From NCBI GenBank assembly GCA_031180825.1, contig JAPSLM010000006.1, positions 107,516 to 171,515 on the forward strand: a stretch of DNA of 64,000 bases. Reading direction: 5' to 3'. The notes beneath the pieces are model-generated. The model worked only from the letters and a program-made list of their open reading frames with translations, ran no database searches and was not told the origin of the DNA. Below, in pieces: positions 56,058-63,597 of the stretch (its first letter is position 1; each line of letters begins with the position of its first letter). Origin of the DNA: Paenibacillus sp. (GTDB lineage Bacteria; Bacillota; Bacilli; Paenibacillales; NBRC-103111). The translations under genes and the position numbers were made by a program.

Positions 56058-57506
56058 TTAATTTTCGTTCTTTTTTACGGTTTCGTCGATCCTTGCCACG
56101 CATAAGGCCCCTTCCCCGTACGTCTCGGATACGGCAACCTCCACCTCGGAAACGGCTCCGCGAGGAGCTGCCCCCGGCACGCGGAAGTCGGCCACCTCAA
56201 GGGGCTCGATGGCGGATTCCACCGGCTTCTGCAGCTGAGGCACCCATTCGTAAGGCACCCGGTAGGCCCGGTACACCATGTTGGAGTTTCGCTTGTTTTT
56301 ATAAGGCGAAATATATTCCCACACCAGCTCGTGCTCCCGGGTTACTTCGAAAATCCGGCCGTCCGCCCCTTCCGTAATCAAGGTGTTGCCGTTGGGCAGC
56401 CGCTGAGCGGAGCTGATATAAGGGCTGTAGAAGCGGTAAGAATCAAGCGGCGCCTGAAAATTAGCCTCCGTCGGCGTATACTGCCATTCGATTTCCAGCG
56501 TAACGGGGTTAATCTCAAGCACCCGGGAATAATCGCGGAGAGCATGCTTCAACCCGTAAGCCGACGAAGGGTTCGGTTGACCGTACCCGGCCCAGCCGCC
56601 GTTATCGAACACCAGAAGGTTGCCTTCCCCGGGCAGCCCCTTCGGAATAATATGAGCGTGGTGTTGGCCGATGATCCAGCCGATAGGCTTCACCTCGGGA
56701 GCGGAATAGTCCGGCCCCAGCTTCCAGACGATCTTGCCCGTCCGCTTGTCGATGATGGCGATGATATTGGTTTCCCGTCCGTCCCAGATAATGTTGTCCG
56801 GGTGGAAGCGCTCGTCGCCCTGATCGTAAAATTTATTGGGGCCGACGTAGGATACCGAGTTAATATGCATCCAGTCGCCGTCTCCGCTGTTCCCGAAGTA
56901 CCGGGTATTCGGATCGCGGAACAGCACGTTTTTGGCGTTCTCGTCGAATCCCATTTCTTCGAAATGCTCGCTGCATACCCATTCCCAGACGATTTTTCCC
57001 TCTTCGTCCACTTCGATAATGGCATCATCCAGCAGCGGCTTATCGGAGATCGCCGGGTTGCGCACATTTTTGTGAACCAGGATCAAGGTATGGCCTCCGT
57101 CGACGACCGGCTCTTGGCCGGGGACGTAATAGCCCACCGGATTGCCGGCCCGCTGGAAATCATGGTGCTGTCTGGCCATCCACTGCGGCTCGTGGCCCGG
57201 ATCTTCGATCAGCTCGTAGCGGTTGAATTTCCATACGATATTTCCGTCCCAATCTACCTGAACCAAATCCACCTCGTCCTGAAAGCCGTAGTTGGGGTCC
57301 CGCTGTCCGGTGCTGCCGAATACGTAACCGCCCGGAAGCAGCTTGTTGGGGAAACCGCGCAGCCCCTTCCACAGACGAACCTCCCGGCCGTTCATATCGA
57401 TGAGCAGCGCTCCCAGCTCTGCGGCCTGGTAAAGCGTATAGCCGCTCCATGCCTTGTCCGGATTGTAAACGGTAGCTCCTGTCGGATAAATGGTAGGGTG
57501 TCCCAT
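56058..57506 (-). CDS. cytoplasmic arylsulfotransferase-like protein
   Basis: 482 residues with the ASST/Arylsulfotran fold, a beta-propeller that in enterobacteria moves sulfate between phenols with no cofactor. Family stretches seen are YTLYQAAELGALLIDMNGREVRLWKG, DWMHINSVSY with H214, IGQHHAHIIPKG with H282, H283 and H285, GEGNLLVFDNGG, and SAQRLPNGNTLITEG. The histidines lie where catalytic ones are expected, but I did not align them. Unlike E. coli AssT it has no signal peptide, so it would act inside the cell. It sits between a MarR gene and a sulfonate-type importer, which suggests a role in handling the imported compound. Confidence 0.8.
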   Translation of the reverse strand: MGHPTIYPTGATVYNPDKAWSGYTLYQAAELGALLIDMNGREVRLWKGLRGFPNKLLPGGYVFGSTGQRDPNYGFQDEVDLVQVDWDGNIVWKFNRYELIEDPGHEPQWMARQHHDFQRAGNPVGYYVPGQEPVVDGGHTLILVHKNVRNPAISDKPLLDDAIIEVDEEGKIVWEWVCSEHFEEMGFDENAKNVLFRDPNTRYFGNSGDGDWMHINSVSYVGPNKFYDQGDERFHPDNIIWDGRETNIIAIIDKRTGKIVWKLGPDYSAPEVKPIGWIIGQHHAHIIPKGLPGEGNLLVFDNGGWAGYGQPNPSSAYGLKHALRDYSRVLEINPVTLEIEWQYTPTEANFQAPLDSYRFYSPYISSAQRLPNGNTLITEGADGRIFEVTREHELVWEYISPYKNKRNSNMVYRAYRVPYEWVPQLQKPVESAIEPLEVADFRVPGAAPRGAVSEVEVAVSETYGEGALCVARIDETVKKNEN

Positions 57507-57539
57507 GCTTCATTTCCTCCTTGTAGCAGATAAGTTTGA

Positions 57540-58097
57540 TTAGTAAGTCAAATATCGGCCGCCTTTGTCTCCGGACGGCGGCTCGTTCTCCGTACGGGAG
57601 CCGTTCCCGTTCCCCTTCTGCGGCCCGGCGTTTTCTTCGGCCAACCGGAGAATCGTTTCGGAGAAATGCTGCAGATTGCCGGTGATCCTCCGAAAATACC
57701 GGATCTGCTCGTTCAATTCCTCCTCGCTAAAGCCGCCGAACAAAACCGTGATACATCGCTGCCCGATGTTCCGGTTCCGGAGGAACACGGCTCTGCCTTT
57801 GGCCGTGATGTCGAGAACAACGGCCCTCCGGTCTTCCCGGGACCGTCTTCTGACGGCGAACTCCAATTCCTCCAGCCTGTCGCACAACGCCGTGATGGCC
57901 CCCGAGGTCAAGTCAAGCTCCTCCGCCAGGTCGCCCAACCGCTGTTCTCCTTCCTTTATAAGCTTGTGAAGAACCATCAACCCCGGGAGCGTTACGCCTT
58001 CGACGGAAATCTTATCCCGCTCCTTGACGAATCTCCGGACCATCTTCCGGAAAAACCAATCGGCCTCCTCCAGCATAGCCTTGTGTTTCTCTTCCAT
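57540..58097 (-). CDS. MarR-family regulator of the organosulfur operon
   Basis: 185 residues from the ATG at 58097 after AGAGGAC. Helices and wing of MarR are visible: LPGLMVLHKLIKEGEQRLGDLAEELDLTSGAITALCDRLEELEFAVRRRSREDRRAVVLDITAKGRAVFL. The C-terminal 30 residues are a low-complexity, polar tail. As first gene of the operon it likely represses the whole unit and responds to an aromatic or sulfur ligand. A perfect TTAACGTT/AACGTTAA palindrome at 58219-58236 is its probable binding site. Confidence 0.9.
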   Translation of the reverse strand: MEEKHKAMLEEADWFFRKMVRRFVKERDKISVEGVTLPGLMVLHKLIKEGEQRLGDLAEELDLTSGAITALCDRLEELEFAVRRRSREDRRAVVLDITAKGRAVFLRNRNIGQRCITVLFGGFSEEELNEQIRYFRRITGNLQHFSETILRLAEENAGPQKGNGNGSRTENEPPSGDKGGRYLTY

Positions 58098-58124
58098 CTC
58101 TTCAGTCCTCTTTCGCCTAATAAC

Positions 58125-58178
58125 GCCAAAAGCCCCGGGCAAAACTTCCCTAGCAGGAAGAGTGCCGGAGCCTTTGGC
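58125..58178 (-). promoter_or_regulatory. long leader hairpin before the MarR gene
   Basis: On the minus strand GCCAAAGGCTCCGGCA and the facing GCCCGGGGCTTTTGGC pair with small mismatches, and the inner arms CTTCC/GGAAG close a five-base loop. The flanking TAACGCC (58121-58127) and GGCGTCGTTA (58188-58197) could extend the stem. It lies between the palindrome and the start codon, so it is in the transcript leader. It may be an attenuator or RNA-stabilising structure; there is no U run. Confidence 0.5.
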
Positions 58179-58218
58179 TGTCCAATGGGCGTCGTTATGG
58201 TTGTTTGAAGTTGATGCC

Positions 58219-58236
58219 TTAACGTTGAAACGTTAA
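58219..58236 (-). promoter_or_regulatory. perfect palindrome, candidate MarR operator
   Basis: TTAACGTTGAAACGTTAA: two 8-base arms, exactly inverted, with a 2-base centre. A further TTAACGG half-like site follows at about 58250. It lies 122 bases before the MarR start codon, a usual size and shape for MarR sites. Confidence 0.65.
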
Positions 58237-58567
58237 CGCCTCATTCTCTTAACGGTGAAGGATCTAGGAAAAATAATAAACCAACAAAACTTACCTGTCA
58301 AGTAGGATTTGTATTTCAGAAAGTTGAGCCCAGAGGCCCGTCCTTTATTTCAATATCTCACGCAGCAAGCGCCATTTCAAGGCTTAGCCCTGCTGCCGGC
58401 TGAGGCATAAAGAGGACAAGCGTCCGGCCATAGCCGGTGTACCGCGCCGGCGATCTCGCGCCGCAAGGTGTCGGGAGCTTCGTTAGCCCCCAACGGTAAA
58501 GAACCGGCAGGGGCTTGTTGGCCTGAATCCATTCGCTCTGCGCGGTTTCGGGAATCGCAGCGTCCGG
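58237..58567. other. intergenic region, possible gene remnant
   Basis: Between the MarR operator and the RpiR gene. On the minus strand short frames with coding-like base use run from about 58350 to 58500 but are interrupted. No protein pattern is recognised and no ribosome-binding site is convincing. Possibly a decayed gene end. Confidence 0.3.
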
Positions 58568-59461
58568 TCAGCTCTTCTTCGATGTCTCATTAGGCTTGAT
58601 AAAATTGACACCCATCCGAACCTCGTCCAACTGGGCAATGGAAGACTCGTACTGGCTTGTCAGCAGGCACATAAACAAAATGTCGATCAGATAAAGCTGC
58701 GCGAGCCGGGAATACGTTGCCGCACTGCGGAACACCTCTTCCTGCTTGGCAGACACGTACAGGTTTATGTCCGCAATTTCGCTGATCGGCGACAAGCCGT
58801 AGCTAGTGAGACTGATCGTTGTGGCGCCCTTTTCCTTCGCCAGCTCCAAAATTTTCCCTACCTCGTAGGTTTCCCCGGAAAACGAAATCCCGACGACAAC
58901 GTCGTCCTTCCCCGATTTGGCCACCAGCATGGCCGACAGGTGAAGGTCCGCATTGGCCGTTGTCGCCCTGTTGATACGGACGAATTTCAGCTGCGCATCC
59001 TGAGCGATCACCGCGGAAGCGCCGACACCGAAAAAATGAATGCTCCTTGCCTGCCGGAGCGCTTCCACCGCCTTGCCCAGCGCCTCGTAATTCATAATTT
59101 CCGCCGTCTCCTGAAGCGCCCGTACGCTGTTCGCCGTCACTTTATGAACGATCGACGGCTGCGGTTCGCCCGGCTCGAAGTCCGTAAAACGGACCTCGTT
59201 GGAGTTCCGCATGTCTCCCGCCACGCGAAGCTTTAATTCCTGAAAGCCGCCAAGTCCCAGCGACTTGCACAGGCGGATGACCGCCGAAGCGCTCGTCGAG
59301 CACAGCTCCCCCAGCTCGTTGGCCGTGCACCGGATCGCCTCATGCGGGTTTTCGATTATATAGCTTGCGATTTTTCGCTCTGACGGCGGCAATTGCCCGA
59401 CAACTTCCTGCAGCATGAGCAGGCCGCCCGAAAGCGATTGGGGCAAATGATCGTTCGCCAC
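58568..59461 (-). CDS. MurR/RpiR-family regulator of the MurNAc operon
   Basis: 297 residues from a GTG at 59461 after GGAAAGGAG; a GTG at 59470 overlaps that site. HTH of the RpiR type (LPPSERKIASYIIENPHEAIRCTANELGELCSTSASAVIRLCKSLGLGGFQELKLRVAGDMR) then a SIS domain (ARSIHFFGVGASAVIAQDAQLKFVRIN; VVVGISFSGETYEVGKILELAKEKGATTISLT). It closes an operon with an ABC importer, MurQ and a sugar kinase, so MurNAc-6-phosphate or GlcNAc-6-phosphate is the likely effector. It is only loosely similar to the RpiR protein before nagB. Confidence 0.92.
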   Translation of the reverse strand: MANDHLPQSLSGGLLMLQEVVGQLPPSERKIASYIIENPHEAIRCTANELGELCSTSASAVIRLCKSLGLGGFQELKLRVAGDMRNSNEVRFTDFEPGEPQPSIVHKVTANSVRALQETAEIMNYEALGKAVEALRQARSIHFFGVGASAVIAQDAQLKFVRINRATTANADLHLSAMLVAKSGKDDVVVGISFSGETYEVGKILELAKEKGATTISLTSYGLSPISEIADINLYVSAKQEEVFRSAATYSRLAQLYLIDILFMCLLTSQYESSIAQLDEVRMGVNFIKPNETSKKS

Positions 59462-59494
59462 GAATGACACTCCTTTCCTCCAGTGCGGCCCCCT

Positions 59495-60334
59495 TTATCC
59501 TTTGACCGCTCCTTCAATCATACCACGGACGATGTGCCTTTGGAAAAACGCATACAACACCAGGACGGGAATCATGGCGACCGAAAGTCCGGCGAAAAGA
59601 ATTCCCCATGCGTTCTCGTACTGCGCTTTTTTGTTCAGAAAGTCCATCGCGACGCCGAGCGTATACTTCTCCTGCGACTGCAAAAAGATAAGCGCCATAA
59701 AGTATTCGTTCCAGAATTGGATCGCATTCATTATCGTTACGGTAACGATCCCCGTCATCGCCAGCGGCGTGATGATGCGAAAAAGCACCCCGTAAGGGGA
59801 AAGACCGTCCATCGTAGCGGATTCCTCCAGCTCCCTGGGGATGCTGCCGATAAAGCTCGTGAGTATGAAAATGCTGAACGGCACCTTTGTAACCGCATAC
59901 ACAACAGCAAGTCCCAGCAGGTTGTTCAGCATGTGCAGCTTCATCAGCATGAAGAACAGCGGGATCCAGCCGAGCACCATCGGAATCATCATGGCCGAGA
60001 GGTAGACGTTGTGAAGAAGCCTGCTTCCCCGGAACCGGACTCTTTCAAGCGCGTAGGCGGTCGGAATGGCCAGCGCCAAATTCAGCGCCGTACCGACTCC
60101 GGTTACAACGGCCGTATTCAGGAAGCTTTGCCCGATATGATAATCCGACCAGGCTTTCGTGAAATTATCGAAGTTAAATACGTTCGGCAATCCCCAGGGC
60201 GAGACGAAAATTTCCGCATTGGACTTTAAGGCGCTGAGCAGCATCCAGATAATCGGGAAAATGACCGCAATCGACCAAAGAAGCAAAGGAATGCGCAGAG
60301 CCGATCCGGCGGCAAGTTGTCTGAAAGTTCTCAT
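59495..60334 (-). CDS. carbohydrate ABC importer permease, MalG/AraQ type
   Basis: 279 residues with six membrane segments (LLLWSIAVIFPIIWMLLSALKS; LNTAVVTGVGTALNLALAIPTAYALERV; NVYLSAMMIPMVLGWIPLFFMLMKLHML ...). The EAA loop is REPRELEESATMDGLSPYGVLFRIITPLAM. It pairs with the permease at 60345-61238. The ATPase of the importer is not encoded here; Gram-positive bacteria often use a shared MsmK-type ATPase for such systems. The start follows TAGGAGACATCGG. Confidence 0.92.
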   Translation of the reverse strand: MRTFRQLAAGSALRIPLLLWSIAVIFPIIWMLLSALKSNAEIFVSPWGLPNVFNFDNFTKAWSDYHIGQSFLNTAVVTGVGTALNLALAIPTAYALERVRFRGSRLLHNVYLSAMMIPMVLGWIPLFFMLMKLHMLNNLLGLAVVYAVTKVPFSIFILTSFIGSIPRELEESATMDGLSPYGVLFRIITPLAMTGIVTVTIMNAIQFWNEYFMALIFLQSQEKYTLGVAMDFLNKKAQYENAWGILFAGLSVAMIPVLVLYAFFQRHIVRGMIEGAVKG

Positions 60335-60344
60335 CCGATGTCTC

Positions 60345-61238
60345 CTAGTACTGAATTTTTTCGCGTTTCAGCAGCAGCTGCAGCAGTACAACCGTCAATA
60401 AGGAAAAGACCAGAATCATCACGCCGATCGCAGCCGCATACCCGAAATTGTAGTTTACAAAGGCCTGCTGGTATAAATACGAGCCCATGACATGAGTCGC
60501 ATTGCCCGGCCCGCCCTCGGTCATAATTTGCACGATAACGAACGAACCGTTAAGCGTCGTAATGACGATGTAGATCATGGAAGTTTTCAGCTGTTCCCAA
60601 ATCAGCGGAACCGTAACTTTCCAAAACTGCTCCCACCTTGTAGCTCCGTCGACGGAAGCCGCTTCATAAATGGCGGTCGGAATTTGGCTGATGCCGCCCA
60701 TAATCATTAGCATGAACAGCCCGATCCCCGCCCAGACGGCCGGCAGCACCAGACTCGGCAGCGCCCAGGTCAGACTTCCCAGCCAAGGGCGCGTCAGGTT
60801 GTCGAGCCCGAGGAACCGCAGACCGGAATTGATAAGCCCCATGTCGGGGTTATAAATGAACATCCACAGAATGCCGATGACGACGACGGACATCAAGTTG
60901 GGGAAGAAGAAAACAACCCGGTAAAACGCCGCTTCCCTGATGCGAAACTGCGTCAGCACGACGGCAAAGAAGGTCGCCAGCAGCATAATGAGCAGCACCT
61001 TGAAAAACACCAGAAAATAATCGTGCCAGATCGTGCCGGGGATGACGGGATCCTCAAACAGACGGATATAGTTTTTCAAGCCGACGAACGTTTTGTTGCT
61101 GCCGGAGCCCGACCATTTGAAAAAGGAGTAGTACAGGCCGCTGAATAACGGATACACAGAGAAGATCATAAAGAGAATGAACGTCGGAAGCAGACAGAAC
61201 GCTAAAAATTTTGTCCGCTGCGCCTTCGATTGAATCAT
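60345..61238 (-). CDS. carbohydrate ABC importer permease, MalF/UgpA type
   Basis: 297 residues from the ATG at 61238, after AAGGTGAT. Six membrane helices (KFLAFCLLPTFILFMIFSVYPLFSGLYYSFFKW; VLLIMLLATFFAVVLTQF; VVFFFPNLMSVVVIGILWMFI ...) and EAA loop IYEAASVDGATRWEQFWKVTVPL. It follows the binding-protein gene, with a stable hairpin between them (61273-61301) that would let more binding protein than permease be made. Together with its partner it should form the channel of the amino-sugar importer. Confidence 0.92.
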   Translation of the reverse strand: MIQSKAQRTKFLAFCLLPTFILFMIFSVYPLFSGLYYSFFKWSGSGSNKTFVGLKNYIRLFEDPVIPGTIWHDYFLVFFKVLLIMLLATFFAVVLTQFRIREAAFYRVVFFFPNLMSVVVIGILWMFIYNPDMGLINSGLRFLGLDNLTRPWLGSLTWALPSLVLPAVWAGIGLFMLMIMGGISQIPTAIYEAASVDGATRWEQFWKVTVPLIWEQLKTSMIYIVITTLNGSFVIVQIMTEGGPGNATHVMGSYLYQQAFVNYNFGYAAAIGVMILVFSLLTVVLLQLLLKREKIQY

Positions 61239-61272
61239 TCGTATCACCTTGCTTCCCGGCTGGAATAAAAGA

Positions 61273-61301
61273 GGAAGGCCGGCGTGACGCGCATGCCTTC
61301 C
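61273..61301 (-). terminator. intercistronic hairpin after the binding-protein gene
   Basis: GGAAGGC pairs with GCCTTCC on the minus strand followed by TCTTTTATT. It lies between the binding-protein and permease genes and is probably a partial terminator or RNA stabiliser. Confidence 0.55.
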
Positions 61302-61311
61302 CTTATAGGTC

Positions 61312-62658
61312 TTACATGTTTTTGCGGAATTCGGCCGCCGCCTTCTCTGCCCGCTTCACGAACTCCTCCGCCGAAATCTGCCCCAGCATGAGCGAAACCA
61401 GCTCGTTGAAGATCGGCTTTTCCAGGTCGGCGTGCATCGGATGCGGCAGAGGGTAAAAGGTCACCTTGGACTTGTCGTTGACCAGCGAATTCACATCCAT
61501 CAAGTACGTCGGAATATTCGGATTGTTGTTCACCTCGACGCCCTTGATGTTCATCATCGCGCCCTGCAGCTCCAAGGACTGCTCGGCGTGCTTGCGGCTG
61601 AACGCAAAGCTGACGAACGCTTTGGCCGCCTCGGGATTTTTGGCCTGCTTCGCGATCGCGATCGGGGCCGGCTGCGGCACGATGGCGTAAGGCTTGCCGG
61701 CATCCTGAATCGGCGTCGGGATAAACCCGAATCCGAACCCTTCCGGAATGTCGTTCTTCATCTCAAACGGCAGCCAGAAGCCTACCGGGATAAACGCATT
61801 CTTATGAAGCAAAAAGTTCATTTGCGACTGGGTATGATTGAGCGCCGCAAAGCCCGGATCGATAAGACCGTCTTTCTGCATCTGTTCGATCTTTTTCGCG
61901 ACTTTGAGGACGGCGTCGCTTTGCCATACGCCTTCCTTGGCGTTGACCAGATCGGCAATCAGCCCTTCTCCCCCTTCGGCGGCGGCGCCGGGCATAAACA
62001 GGCCTCTCAGCGGATACGGATGCTTGCCGTCCGTCACGAGCGGCGCGATGCCGCCCTTCTCCTTGATTTGCTTCATCGACTCCATCCATGTCGGGAAATC
62101 GTAAGGAAGCTTGTATCCGTTTTGGCCCAGCCATTTACGGTCATACCAGGTGCCCCATGCGTCGAATACGAGCGGCAGGCTGTAGTTTTTGCCTTCATAC
62201 TCGCTTGGCTTGACGAAAAAGTTCGACAGCAGCGGCGATCCGTCTTCCAGCTTCATCGTCTTGGCCCATTCGGTCAAATCCATGAGCTGCCCGTCGGCGA
62301 CCATTTGCGCTTCGCTGGCGCCCGCGCCTGCAATATAGACGACATCGGGCGGATTATTGGAGATCCAGCGGGTTTTCATTTCCGTATTTACATTGGGACC
62401 TGCCTGCTCGACGATCTCCAGCTTCGGATTCGCCGCTTTGAAGTCGGCGATCACCTTTTTCCACCACTTGTCGCCGTACCCGCCGACAAAATACTGAATC
62501 TCCAGTTTCCCTGTAAGCTCCTTCGCCGAAGCTCCGGGCTTGTCCGCCGACGGTTGTCCCGTGGCCTGGCTGCTCTCCGGATGGCCGGCGCTGCCGCATC
62601 CGGCGAGCATACTGACGGCCACGGCGGCGGCAAGCAAACCTTTGCTGCGTTTTTTCAT
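61312..62658 (-). CDS. amino-sugar-binding lipoprotein, NgcE-like
   Basis: 448 residues. Lipobox MLAGC with lipidated C21 after KKRSKGLLAAAVAVS. The family-1 sugar-binding fold shows PDVVYIAGAGASEAQMVADGQLMDLTEWAKTMK, LPLVFDAWGTWYDRKWLGQNGY and HTQSQMNFLLHKNAFIPVGFWLPFEM. These resemble the N-acetylglucosamine/diacetylchitobiose-binding NgcE group. Its neighbours MurQ and a kinase point to MurNAc, GlcNAc or a muropeptide sugar. The start follows AGAGGGGGATGCAGC. The ligand assignment is by context plus general similarity. Confidence 0.88.
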   Translation of the reverse strand: MKKRSKGLLAAAVAVSMLAGCGSAGHPESSQATGQPSADKPGASAKELTGKLEIQYFVGGYGDKWWKKVIADFKAANPKLEIVEQAGPNVNTEMKTRWISNNPPDVVYIAGAGASEAQMVADGQLMDLTEWAKTMKLEDGSPLLSNFFVKPSEYEGKNYSLPLVFDAWGTWYDRKWLGQNGYKLPYDFPTWMESMKQIKEKGGIAPLVTDGKHPYPLRGLFMPGAAAEGGEGLIADLVNAKEGVWQSDAVLKVAKKIEQMQKDGLIDPGFAALNHTQSQMNFLLHKNAFIPVGFWLPFEMKNDIPEGFGFGFIPTPIQDAGKPYAIVPQPAPIAIAKQAKNPEAAKAFVSFAFSRKHAEQSLELQGAMMNIKGVEVNNNPNIPTYLMDVNSLVNDKSKVTFYPLPHPMHADLEKPIFNELVSLMLGQISAEEFVKRAEKAAAEFRKNM

Positions 62659-62676
62659 GCTGCATCCCCCTCTATG

Positions 62677-63597
62677 TCAAGCTTGGTTGTTGCCTTTCGC
62701 ATGCTCGATCGCGTCCCGGACGTGGCCGCCGCTTTGCTTCAGCGCCGTCTTGGCGCGGTCGAGAGAAACGTCTGCCCGAATCATGACGATGGCGGGCTTG
62801 ACTTCGTAATTCGTTTGCAGAAGCAGCTCCTCGGCTTTCCCGTAAGAGACTCCGGTAATGTCCATCACCATGTTTTTCGCGCGTTCCATCAGCTTCCGGT
62901 TTGACGCCTGAACGTCCACCATGAGATTTTCGTATATTTTCCCCAGCCTTACCATGGAGGCGGTGCTGATCATCGTCAGAATCATTTTGTGGACGGTAGC
63001 CGACTTCATCCGGGTAGACCCCGACACGACCTCGGGACCGACGACGACCTCGATCGCACAGTCGGCATACCGGCTAATCTCCGCCTGACGATTGCACGAC
63101 AGCGCGATCGTGCACGCGCCAAGCCCGCGCGCGTATTTCAAAGCGCCGATCGGATAAGGCGTCCTTCCGCTGGCGGTAATGCCGACCACCACGTCAAGGC
63201 CGGTGACGCTGCGGCTTTGCAAATCAAGCGCCGCCTGCCGTTCGTCGTCCTCGATGCCCTCCGCCGCCTGGGTAATCGCGTCGCGGCCTCCGGCGATCAC
63301 GGCTTGGATCAAATCGGGCGGCGTGCGGTATGTGGGCACGCATTCGGCGGCGTCCAGGACGCCGAGCCTTCCGCTGGTGCCCGCTCCCACGTAGAACAGC
63401 CTGCCGCCCTGCCGAAGCGCCGCAACGATTCGATTGACGGCATCTTCTACTTCGGGGAGTACGCGTTCGACAGCGAAGGCAATTTTCTTATCTTCGTTAT
63501 TGATCGTGGTCAATATTTCCTGTACGGACATCCGATCCAGATGCAGACTGTCCGGATTGCGATGCTCTGTCACTAGTTCCGATAAATCGATTTTCAT
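62677..63597 (-). CDS. murQ: MurQ, N-acetylmuramic acid 6-phosphate etherase
   Basis: 306 residues. It splits the lactyl ether of MurNAc-6-phosphate to give GlcNAc-6-phosphate and D-lactate. The SIS-fold signature is FYVGAGTSGRLGVLDAAECVPTYRTPP, with the acidic active-site run GIEDDERQAALDL and VVVGITASGRTPYPIGALKYA, and KSATVHKMILTMISTASMV. It overlaps the kinase stop by 4 bases and lies 18 bases before the binding-protein gene. NagA and NagB, the next two steps, are 47 kb to the left. Confidence 0.97.
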   Translation of the reverse strand: MKIDLSELVTEHRNPDSLHLDRMSVQEILTTINNEDKKIAFAVERVLPEVEDAVNRIVAALRQGGRLFYVGAGTSGRLGVLDAAECVPTYRTPPDLIQAVIAGGRDAITQAAEGIEDDERQAALDLQSRSVTGLDVVVGITASGRTPYPIGALKYARGLGACTIALSCNRQAEISRYADCAIEVVVGPEVVSGSTRMKSATVHKMILTMISTASMVRLGKIYENLMVDVQASNRKLMERAKNMVMDITGVSYGKAEELLLQTNYEVKPAIVMIRADVSLDRAKTALKQSGGHVRDAIEHAKGNNQA

